DNA of 35,854 bases. It comes from Bacteroidaceae bacterium (GTDB taxonomy: Bacteria; Bacteroidota; Bacteroidia; Bacteroidales; Bacteroidaceae). The position numbers were made by a program, and so were the translations under genes. The stretch is taken from the NCBI GenBank assembly GCA_024688885.1, contig JAILDV010000064.1, positions 1-35,854 on the forward strand, written 5' to 3'. Below, piece by piece: positions 8,779-15,957 of the stretch (its first letter is position 1; each line of letters begins with the position of its first letter). The notes under the pieces are model-generated. The model was not told where the DNA came from, made no database searches, and was given only the letters and a program-made list of their open reading frames with translations.

Positions 8779-11424
8779 TCACTTGGCGATTGTCAGCACA
8801 CCAGCGGAAAGTGCGGGTACAGAGAGCAGGACATCGTTTCCGTCAATTCGTGCATGTTCTTTTTTCAGCGCGACGGCATTCTTGTTCTCCATGCTGTTTG
8901 CCACCGTCAGTGAGCCAGGGGCGTAATACTCAAACTCTCCACCCGACACACTTGCCCAATCTCCTTTCACTCGTAAGGTGGCAGATTCCTCGGTGGGGTT
9001 CACCACCTTCACAATCACGTTGGCACCATTCTCAGACATGGTGGTGCTCACGCTCAGATTGCCGGTTTCGCCACTGAAAGCCAGACGGTACTTCGAGAAG
9101 TGGTCGTACCAAAGTTCGGTCACTTGGCAATTGGGTGCCTTGAACAGGTCCTTATAGTCGAAGTTGATGAACGCATTGTTCCAATCAGGAGCATCAGTAC
9201 GGCGTAGGAACAGTGCTGCTGCACCCATCGCCACCACGTCACGAGCCTCACACATGTTGAGGAATCCACCTGCAAACAGGCCTGTGCGCCAGTCGATGCT
9301 GTTCAGGTTCCACTCTGAGATGAACAGTTTGATGTTTGGATTCGGTCCATCGGCAATCATCTTCGCATAGCGGTCGTACTGCTGCCCTAAACGCACAGGA
9401 CCAGTTGCGTAACCACCCTGTTGCTCATAGTGGTGAAGGCTGAGGTAGTCGAAATAGTTGCCGCTGCGCTTGATGAACTGCTCATCCTCTTGGAATCCAC
9501 CGCATGCAATGATTTTGATGGAGGGGTCTATCTTGCGCATTGCTTCGCTGAAATCACGCACACACTTCTCATAGCGGTCGATACCCATCTCCCACATCTC
9601 ATTGTCAATCTCCCAGTACTTCACGTTGTAAGGTTCTGGATGTCCATTCGCGGCACGCTTCGCACCCCATTCATCGGTGGCAGGAGCATTGCAGTAGCGC
9701 AGCCAGTTGACCGCATTCTGTAAGATGCTGTCATACTCTTCTGCAGGACGTTCAAACTTGACGCTCACGACAATGACAGGCTCGGAATTGACCTCACGGC
9801 AGAAACGGATGAACTCATCTGTTCCGAAGCAGTTCTGGTCGTAATCCATCCACATCCAGTGTGCCCATCGCTCGCGATTCTCTTGCGGGCCAATACCCCA
9901 TCGCCAGTCATACTGTGCCACATAGCCGCCGCCCGGCCAACGCAAGCAAGTGGGATGTAGCTCCTTCACAGCCTTCAGGATGTCGGGACGGAATCCACCC
10001 AGATTCTTACCCGTCTGAGTGGTCATGGTCGCCATATCCACCTGCACCGTTCCGTTCTTGACCATGATGACGAAGTCGCAATCGCAGCTAAACTTCGTTA
10101 TCCTCTTGACGGTCTCTACGCCCAAATCACTGGCGACTTCTTTAAGAGAATTGGAGGGCTCGGTACTTTCATCGCAGATTCTGCAATGACCGTCGAGACC
10201 TTCGATCATCTGAGGGTCGAGCGTAAAATCATATTTCTTCCACTCCTTGCTCACCTTGAATGACTGGCGTGCGATAATATTGCCTTTCGTACTGCGCAAT
10301 CCGACAATCAGCTCTCCCTTGCCTTTTGCATAGATGGAGCCAACAAGGTTCTCGCCATCAATGTCCAGAGGTCCTTGGAAAATGCCAGCCTCAGTCTTTC
10401 CTGCTGTAATCTCTTGTGAATAGCGCATGTTAACAGCATCGTCCTTCACGAGACGATACTTGCCGCCCTCACCGAATGCCGTCCATTGTTGAGCGACTGC
10501 TGGAATCTTCACATCACCAGGCGTACCTTCAAACATCACCTTGCCATCAGCGGCTGTCAGCCTGATGTTGCGGTAAGTAGCCTCAGTATAGTTCACCCAG
10601 AAAGTCACGAAGTTGCGGTCAGCCTTCTCCAACCCATCATAGCTCGCCACTTCCTTGCCGTCCCAATAGACAGTCGCCTTGCTGCCTCGGCTCTCGATGC
10701 GTAGTTTGTGCCATTTCTGTTCCTCATTCACTTGCTCTTTAGTGGCAGGAGCCGATACCAGTGGCACCAGCGTGTTCATGCGACGTCCCGGGCGTCCTCC
10801 GAAACCTTGCGATTCACGCACTTCCATCTGACAGATGGAGAAATCGGCAGTGGCACTCTGTTGCTGCAGTGCTGCACGTGCAGCAGCCTCGTTGGCAGCG
10901 TCAATCTGTGACTGAGTCTGCGCTGGGGTGAAAGTGCGGCTTTCGTAATAAGGGTCGTGTATGCGGACATAATAAGGTGTGCCGTCTGTCTTATTGCGGA
11001 AAGCGAAACGGATGTCCATCAGACCACCGCTCCAACTGCGACGTGCCAGTTTGTAGGCGCGCCAATTCACGTCCATGGTCAGGTCAAAATCGCAGGTGCT
11101 GATGCTATCAATCTTGAGTGGCTGTTCATAACGGGTGGGTGAATGCAGCACCATGTCATCATCCATAAACCATCCGTCGAAGTATCCGTCACGTGGATGA
11201 ATGCCCGGATACTGCTCTGGCTCGAAAGAACGCTCTTGTATGAGTTCCTGCCATACACCATTGTTGGCACTGAAATAGATGTGTTCAAAGAGTTGTCCGT
11301 AGAGCATCTCGTCAATGATGCCCGAGGGCTTCTTGCTCTCAATAGAGATTGTGTGCCCCTTTTGTGCATTGGCGATTGTTCCAATTGCCAAGAGAACAAG
11401 CAATAGGCTTTTTTTCATGTTCAT
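8779..11424 (-). CDS. GH51 alpha-L-arabinofuranosidase, exported
   Basis: This 881-residue enzyme removes alpha-L-arabinofuranosyl side chains from plant arabinan or arabinoxylan. The signal peptide covers residues 1-20 (ending IANA). A concanavalin-like segment lies about 120-295, and a CBM4_9-like beta-sandwich from about 305. The (beta/alpha)8 barrel contains WPGGGYVAQYDWRWGIGP. Glu609 in YWEIDNEMW is the acid/base and Glu704 in FISEWN the nucleophile. A C-terminal beta-sandwich follows. Residues about 412-447 look like extra sequence compared with usual family members. Its promoter is at 11456-11486 and it appears monocistronic. The SusC/SusD genes are not adjacent, so this is not a classical polysaccharide locus. 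Start 11418 (Met3) is equally possible. Confidence 0.92.
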   Translation of the reverse strand: MNMKKSLLLVLLAIGTIANAQKGHTISIESKKPSGIIDEMLYGQLFEHIYFSANNGVWQELIQERSFEPEQYPGIHPRDGYFDGWFMDDDMVLHSPTRYEQPLKIDSISTCDFDLTMDVNWRAYKLARRSWSGGLMDIRFAFRNKTDGTPYYVRIHDPYYESRTFTPAQTQSQIDAANEAAARAALQQQSATADFSICQMEVRESQGFGGRPGRRMNTLVPLVSAPATKEQVNEEQKWHKLRIESRGSKATVYWDGKEVASYDGLEKADRNFVTFWVNYTEATYRNIRLTAADGKVMFEGTPGDVKIPAVAQQWTAFGEGGKYRLVKDDAVNMRYSQEITAGKTEAGIFQGPLDIDGENLVGSIYAKGKGELIVGLRSTKGNIIARQSFKVSKEWKKYDFTLDPQMIEGLDGHCRICDESTEPSNSLKEVASDLGVETVKRITKFSCDCDFVIMVKNGTVQVDMATMTTQTGKNLGGFRPDILKAVKELHPTCLRWPGGGYVAQYDWRWGIGPQENRERWAHWMWMDYDQNCFGTDEFIRFCREVNSEPVIVVSVKFERPAEEYDSILQNAVNWLRYCNAPATDEWGAKRAANGHPEPYNVKYWEIDNEMWEMGIDRYEKCVRDFSEAMRKIDPSIKIIACGGFQEDEQFIKRSGNYFDYLSLHHYEQQGGYATGPVRLGQQYDRYAKMIADGPNPNIKLFISEWNLNSIDWRTGLFAGGFLNMCEARDVVAMGAAALFLRRTDAPDWNNAFINFDYKDLFKAPNCQVTELWYDHFSKYRLAFSGETGNLSVSTTMSENGANVIVKVVNPTEESATLRVKGDWASVSGGEFEYYAPGSLTVANSMENKNAVALKKEHARIDGNDVLLSVPALSAGVLTIAK

Positions 11425-11455
11425 GTCGTTTCTGTAGGTTTTGTCTTATTGCTTG

Positions 11456-11486
11456 CAAAGATACGACTTTTTTCTCTTGTTTCAAA
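11456..11486 (-). promoter_or_regulatory. Promoter of the GH51 gene
   Basis: TATCTTTG (-7) at 11456-11463 and TTTG (-33) at 11483-11486 on the minus strand, spaced 19 bp. It lacks the TGGTA element found at four other promoters in the window. Confidence 0.78.
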
Positions 11487-11523
11487 CAATTCGAAAGAAA
11501 AAGACATGAAGCATCCATTCCAC

Positions 11524-11556
11524 AAAAAAGATTGGCCATGTGGTAGCCAATCTTTT
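11524..11556 (-). terminator. Intrinsic terminator after the YtkA-like lipoprotein gene
   Basis: Stem AAAAGATTGGC / GCCAATCTTTT with a 9-nt loop. On the minus strand it runs into a T-tract (11524-11529). Confidence 0.85.
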
Positions 11557-11589
11557 CGTCGTGTTGAACATTGTGTTTGAGAAATATAC

Positions 11590-12537
11590 TTAGAGTGTCA
11601 CATCCCAATAGAGTGAACTGAATCCGTCCTTCAAATCGTCACCTCCTGCCACGATGTTACCTTTGGTGTCTTTCACCGTCAGGTGGATGCGCCACAAGCC
11701 TGTCATGGTCAGGTTGATGTTGCCCTGATAGCTGCCGTCCTTTTGCTTGACGAGGGGTGTGTTGTCGGGCGAGGTGTGGCTGCCCATGTCTGGCATGCGT
11801 GGGTCAATCTCGATGGTGAAAGTCTCCGTTGCCAAACCGTAGGGTGTGGTGGCTGGATTGTTCTTCTTGGAGATGTAGGCTTGGATGGTGTTGTTGCCTG
11901 TCTTCCAATCGGTTGGGTTGACCAGCGAGAGGTAGTAGGTGTCATCACCCACCTTGAACGACTTGAGCCATTCCTGCCCATCGGGGAGAGCATCCACGTT
12001 GATGGCTTTGTTCTGTACGCCGCCCTTGCTGCCCAACACTTCTATATTGTAAGAGAACTGCCAGCTGCCTGCATCGCTTGTGTTCATCAGCAGCGACACC
12101 CATCCGCGCTTCACAGCGGGTCGAGTCGTGTCGAACACCTCGAAGTTGCCACCCACAGGGGTGCTGTGCCACATGTCCATCTTCACCATGTGCATGAGGG
12201 GTGTGATGCTGGTGATGTCGAAGAACTTCACGTAGTTGCCCGTCTTCTTCTTGGTCACCACGAAGTACAGGTCGTTGTACCCCTTGTGCAGGGTGCCCGT
12301 CTTTGAATACGCCCACACTTCATACTTGTCATCCACCGTGGTGGAGAGTTCGGGAATGATTTTGACCGTCTGGATGAACTTGTACACCTGCAGCGCCTCC
12401 TCAGCAGAGCAGCAATCCACATCCTGCGAAAGGTCAATACCGTCAATCACAATTCCCGTCTCGTCATCGTTGCTGTTGCACGATGTGAGTCCCAGCGATG
12501 CTACCGCTAAAAACAACATTAATACCTTTGTCTTCAT
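11590..12537 (-). CDS. Lipoprotein with two YtkA/FixH-like beta-sandwich segments
   Basis: This 315-residue lipoprotein has lipobox LTSC (Cys20) followed by an acidic SNDDE linker, consistent with surface or outer-membrane sorting in Bacteroidota. Two segments resemble YtkA-like domains. The first has LYFVVTKKKTGNYVKFFDI followed by the Met/His-rich HMVKMDMWHSTPVGG. The second has DPRMPDMGSHTSPDN, then GSYQGNINLTMTGLWRIHLTV. YtkA/FixH-like domains are often found in copper or cytochrome-oxidase contexts, and the Met/His clusters could bind metal; this is inference. The gene has its own promoter (12585-12615), which is closely similar to that of the OprC-like receptor, and its own terminator (11524-11556), so it is probably monocistronic. 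Confidence 0.65.
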   Translation of the reverse strand: MKTKVLMLFLAVASLGLTSCNSNDDETGIVIDGIDLSQDVDCCSAEEALQVYKFIQTVKIIPELSTTVDDKYEVWAYSKTGTLHKGYNDLYFVVTKKKTGNYVKFFDITSITPLMHMVKMDMWHSTPVGGNFEVFDTTRPAVKRGWVSLLMNTSDAGSWQFSYNIEVLGSKGGVQNKAINVDALPDGQEWLKSFKVGDDTYYLSLVNPTDWKTGNNTIQAYISKKNNPATTPYGLATETFTIEIDPRMPDMGSHTSPDNTPLVKQKDGSYQGNINLTMTGLWRIHLTVKDTKGNIVAGGDDLKDGFSSLYWDVTL

Positions 12538-12584
12538 ACTCTTTAATTTGTTTAGAAGTTTTTTGTTAGTTCTTATTTTCGGTG

Positions 12585-12642
12585 CAAAGGTACGGACATT
12601 TCCCCATGCCCCAAATACCCCTCATGCGCTATAAGCATACCA
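12585..12642 (-). promoter_or_regulatory. Promoter of the YtkA-like lipoprotein with upstream TGGTA element
   Basis: TACCTTTG (-7) at 12585-12592 and TTTG (-33) at 12612-12615, spaced 19 bp. TGGTA lies at 12638-12642, 50 nt upstream of the -7 box. It shares roughly three quarters of about 60 positions with the OprC-like promoter at 8585-8642. Confidence 0.8.
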
Positions 12643-12690
12643 CGAACGGGGTAGAATCGGGTGGGGCAACGCCGCTCCCCCTTGTTGGGC

Positions 12691-12791
12691 ACTTCCGCAG
12701 CCTCAAAATCGACCTCGTCGATGTCGGCAAGTCGACCTCGACGACATCGGTTAACCGACGTCGACGAGGTCGATTTTGAGGTTGTGGAAGC
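12691..12791. repeat. Long nested palindrome, GTCGA-rich
   Basis: The perfect 20-bp arms CCTCAAAATCGACCTCGTCG (12701-12720) and its complement (12762-12781) extend outward with CTTCCGCAG / TTGTGGAAG. The two outer mismatches are G-U compatible in plus-strand RNA. The 41-bp interior holds further palindromes: GATGTCG/CGACATC, GTCGA-cc-TCGAC and CGGTTAACCG. It lies upstream of the lipoprotein promoter and downstream of the cyuA-like gene. Function is unknown; it could be an operator, a structured RNA or a mobile palindromic element. Confidence 0.8.
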
Positions 12792-12862
12792 ATCGGGAAG
12801 GAGACTGTTTCACTTCCTCATTCATCACACACCCATCTTCGGCTTCACACTGGTAGGTTTGG

Positions 12863-14149
12863 TCATTTGAGGCGCTTTGTTTTCTCCCTCATGATGTCCA
12901 CGATTACACCTTCTGTCTTCACCATGCCGGGAGAGGCTATCAGCCCCATGTTTCGCATGGTGTCTTCGGGCATATGGCCATTGATGCCGTGCTCATGACC
13001 GATGGCGATGCCTTCTTGGGCAAAAGCCACGGAACGATAGGCTGCATCCACCGCCACAATGCCCTTCATCGTGCACCCGTGATTGCCTCCGTCGCAAATC
13101 ATGCCTGTGATGCTCGATGCCATATTCTGAATGGTCAGGGTGAGTGTTTTGTGTGTGCCTCCTCTCAGAAAAGCCAATCCGCATGCCATGCCTGTGCCAG
13201 CAGCGATGGCACATCCACAGAAGGCTGAAAGCTTACCTGAATACTCTTTGATGTACATGCACACCAAATAGCTGAGGGCTGTGGCGCGGAGCAACTGCTC
13301 GTCCGTGTAACCGTTCACTTGCCCAGCGGCATAGAGGGGAAGGGTGGCGATGATGCCATGTGCTCCACTCCCTGTGATGCTCATGGCTGGGCGCGAAAGT
13401 CCCAATACGCGTGCCTCGATGGCGGCATTGCAGAGTAGGGAAGCCGACGCCTGCTCATCATCCGAAATAACTCTTTCCCTGTTCTTTTTATATAAATAAT
13501 GTGCAAACGTTGTTCTTCGGTTTTGGAGTGCTTGTTCGAAAAGGGCAAGATTGAGGTCGTAGGCTTGACGGATGAACAGGAGTTCTTCGATGGGAACACT
13601 CTGTGCGTAATGGAGCATTTGACGGAGGGTGAATCGGTGGATGAAGGGTGTCTGCCTTTCCTCATCTTTGGTGTCAGCATCGTCTCTCTCGAAGATGGTT
13701 TGGCCATCTTTCGTGATTCTTGTGACGTGGGTGTGTGCATCGCGGATGGTCACGTTGACCGCTCCCTCATTCGTCGTTATCTCTGCAAAGATGTAGATGC
13801 GGCTGCTGATTTCACCCAATTCCACCTTCACCAATCCCGCATTCACCAGCGCGTGAGCCTCTTGGTTGTGGTGTGGCTTCACACCTTCTAGACACTCCAG
13901 CCCTTTGCTTGCATCGGCTGCCACATAGCCGAGGGCGGCGGCATGTTCATTTCCCACCTCATGGCTGTTGGGAATGCCGCAGGTGAAAGCGTTCTTGTAC
14001 ATGCCACTATTCAGCACCAAGCGAATGCCCTTCAATGCTCCTGTTATGTGTCTCTTCGCTGTGGCAACAGCAAAAGCAATGGCTCCTGGCTCCGTGACTC
14101 CGAGGGCGGGGCGCATGTCGTCATGGATCAGTTGGGTAAGTCTTTTCAT
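12863..14149 (-). CDS. cyuA: CyuA-family L-cysteine desulfidase (UPF0597 / serine dehydratase-like alpha subunit)
   Basis: This 428-residue cytoplasmic protein belongs to the UPF0597/CyuA (YhaM) family. Its members use a [4Fe-4S] cluster to degrade L-cysteine to pyruvate, ammonia and sulfide. Family motifs are GVTEPGAIA (17-25), NAFTCGIPNS (53-62, Cys57), FCGCAIAAGTGMACG and MICDGGNHGC near the C-terminus; these cysteines are the likely cluster ligands. I chose ATG 14149, which overlaps the stop of the NhaC-like gene as ATGA. The longer ORF from 14203 would overlap that gene by 58 bp. In enterobacteria cyuA pairs with a cysteine permease; here it pairs with an NhaC-type carrier. Substrate could be cysteine or serine; cysteine is the better guess. 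Confidence 0.82.
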   Translation of the reverse strand: MKRLTQLIHDDMRPALGVTEPGAIAFAVATAKRHITGALKGIRLVLNSGMYKNAFTCGIPNSHEVGNEHAAALGYVAADASKGLECLEGVKPHHNQEAHALVNAGLVKVELGEISSRIYIFAEITTNEGAVNVTIRDAHTHVTRITKDGQTIFERDDADTKDEERQTPFIHRFTLRQMLHYAQSVPIEELLFIRQAYDLNLALFEQALQNRRTTFAHYLYKKNRERVISDDEQASASLLCNAAIEARVLGLSRPAMSITGSGAHGIIATLPLYAAGQVNGYTDEQLLRATALSYLVCMYIKEYSGKLSAFCGCAIAAGTGMACGLAFLRGGTHKTLTLTIQNMASSITGMICDGGNHGCTMKGIVAVDAAYRSVAFAQEGIAIGHEHGINGHMPEDTMRNMGLIASPGMVKTEGVIVDIMREKTKRLK

Positions 14150-15504
14150 TTCTGTTTGTGTTTGATGAAACAAGTGATAAGGCTGCATACAAGCAATGCC
14201 CATGGATAAAAAGCGGTGAAGAACACGTCGGTGGCTTGCATGGTGATGTGTACCCCCGATGCTTCAATGCCCTTCAGCAACAGCAGTACACAACCACCGT
14301 AGGGCAGGACGAATGGAAACGTGCAGATGACCGTGGCAAGCAGCGTTGTGCGGCGATAGGGATGCAGTTCGTGTTGCTTGCCGATGCTGTTGACAAACGG
14401 TGCGACACAGATGTTGGCAATTGTGTTTACTGCTGCCATCAGAATGCCTGCCACCGACACCAGTGAAAAGATGGTGAGTTCAGCACTTCTTGGTGAACGG
14501 ATGACGTGGTTGTTCAAACTGTTGATGATGCCATCCATCCCTCCACTGCGTATGATAAGTCCCGAAAGCGACACCACCACCATCAGGAGAATGCAGATGT
14601 TGGCCATGCCTCCGATGCCCTCTACAATGGCGCCCTCCACCTTCCCGCCGGTCATGTTGATAAGACTGCTCAGCGTGAACAGGTCAAATGCCAACCCGAT
14701 ACCCACTGCTATAGCCAATCCTAAAGCAAGTGAAACGAAAATGTTGACCTTTCGGAAGGATAGCAGAATGACCACCAGGGTGGGAATGAGTAAAGCCAAA
14801 CTTTGTGGATGGGTAGAGGAACTATTGGATATGGCTTGTGATGGGGTAGTATAATTTCCGTTTGCCATGCCGTACGCAATCAATGCCACAGCCAGAGCTG
14901 TCAGCACCAAGGGCAGGCGCTTCTTGACTGTTCCCCCGATGTCAGCGCTTCCTTTCCCGTCAGCATATTCCTGTGTGGTGGCTGCAATCACTGCCGTGTC
15001 CGACACGGGCGCGATGCTGTCTCCCAATGCGGCTCCCGACAGGATGGCTCCTCCCAACAGGGCGGGGTCTGCTCCCAAGGCGATGCCGGCAGGAAAGAGC
15101 GTCAGGCTCATGGCACTGATGGTGCCAAATCCAGAACCAGTAGAGATGGCGAACAAGCCTGAGAAGAGAAACACGACCAAGGTGAACCATGTGGCATTGA
15201 TGTCGAACTGATGTGCAGCCCACACCAATCCATCCACAATATGCCCTTCTTTCAGAATGCTGCCATACACCCCCACGATGAGCCACAGCAGGGTGGCGGT
15301 CATGGCGGTCTTGCTGCCCATGAACTCAAAGACGGTTTCCCAATAGGTGCCCTTTTCTTTCGTGAGAAAAGTCCCCACCAATATGGCTGAAATGCCTACA
15401 CCCACCAAGAGATTGATGTCAATTGCTCCCCAAAAAGAGAGCCCGATGGCCGTTCCTACAAAAAGGGTGAACGGCACGAATGAAACAGCTGCTTTCCAAT
15501 CCAT
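14146..15504 (-). CDS. NhaC-family Na+/H+ antiporter-like transporter
   Basis: This 452-residue inner-membrane protein has about 11 hydrophobic segments and NhaC-family motifs: SGLFAISTGSGFGTISAMS, GAALGDSIAPVSDTAVIAA and NTIANICVAP. NhaC proteins exchange Na+ and H+, but several relatives carry organic acids or amino acids. The tight ATGA overlap with the cysteine desulfidase gene suggests that it could serve amino-acid uptake or handle ions for that pathway; this is inference. The promoter is at 15540-15569 and the leader is about 30 nt. Confidence 0.85.
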   Translation of the reverse strand: MDWKAAVSFVPFTLFVGTAIGLSFWGAIDINLLVGVGISAILVGTFLTKEKGTYWETVFEFMGSKTAMTATLLWLIVGVYGSILKEGHIVDGLVWAAHQFDINATWFTLVVFLFSGLFAISTGSGFGTISAMSLTLFPAGIALGADPALLGGAILSGAALGDSIAPVSDTAVIAATTQEYADGKGSADIGGTVKKRLPLVLTALAVALIAYGMANGNYTTPSQAISNSSSTHPQSLALLIPTLVVILLSFRKVNIFVSLALGLAIAVGIGLAFDLFTLSSLINMTGGKVEGAIVEGIGGMANICILLMVVVSLSGLIIRSGGMDGIINSLNNHVIRSPRSAELTIFSLVSVAGILMAAVNTIANICVAPFVNSIGKQHELHPYRRTTLLATVICTFPFVLPYGGCVLLLLKGIEASGVHITMQATDVFFTAFYPWALLVCSLITCFIKHKQK

Positions 15505-15539
15505 CCAATCAATACTTTTACCCCTTTCTAAATCAGGTG

Positions 15540-15569
15540 CAAAGGTACGGTCTTTTCAGCAGCTGTAAA
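15540..15569 (-). promoter_or_regulatory. Promoter of the nhaC-like / cyuA-like operon
   Basis: TACCTTTG (-7) at 15540-15547, followed on the transcript side by CACC, with a weak -33 (TTTA at 15566-15569). No TGGTA element is found at the 50-nt position. Confidence 0.7.
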
Positions 15570-15606
15570 ATACCCTTTTCATGGTAGAGGGCTGTCGCTC
15601 TCCTTC

Positions 15607-15911
15607 TCAGTTCTTTTTGGGCTTCTCACCCTCTTTCAGCTTCCGGGCCTCATAGCCTGCTTTTGAGAAGGCTTTCAACAGTTGGTTGACGGTGACTTTG
15701 TCGGCATCATACTCGATGGTGACGGTTTGCTGTTCGATGTTGGTCACGATTTTCTTCACGCCCTTTTCAAAACGCAGGTTGCCCTTGATTTTCTTCTCGC
15801 AATTTTGCAATGCATCTGTGGGGTGGTGGTGAAGACTGCCTTCTGGATGTCTTTGGCAAGGCATACGGTGGAAACAGCCAATGCAATGAGGAATGCTTTT
15901 GTACGTGTCAT
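15607..15911 (-). pseudogene. Frameshifted HMA-domain (heavy-metal-associated) exported protein
   Basis: From ATG 15911 one frame encodes a signal peptide (MTRTKAFLIALAVSTVCLA) and then DIQKAVFTTTPQMHC. The next frame continues as QNCEKKIKGNLRFEKGVKKI and the rest of a ferredoxin-like HMA domain to the stop at 15607. Joining the frames by restoring one base in the TGC-AAAATTGC stretch (about 15809-15815) gives the expected MHCQNC metal-binding motif and a 101-residue protein. So a single-base deletion lies exactly within CxxC. The gene follows the TonB receptor by 46 bp, and such receptor-HMA pairs are recurrent in Bacteroidota. It may be a true pseudogene, a sequencing error, or a programmed shift; the short A4 run makes error plausible. 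Confidence 0.8.
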
Positions 15912-15957
15912 AGTCTTTGTTTTTTATGTGTTGTTAATGAATATGTGTCTTGTGTGA

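Larger units (their letters stand above)
12538..12862. other. 325-bp gene-free stretch between the cyuA-like and YtkA-like genes
   Basis: It contains the YtkA-like gene's leader, promoter and TGGTA element (12585-12642), and a ~100-bp nested palindrome (12691-12791). The remaining ~70 bp before the cyuA-like stop codon show nothing recognisable. Short ORFs here are by-products of the palindrome. Confidence 0.6.

Noticed and set aside
12582-12870. Short plus-strand ORFs in the gap upstream of the YtkA-like gene
   Set aside because: They run through the promoter and the palindrome; the predicted peptides are Arg/Ser-rich products of the inverted repeat.
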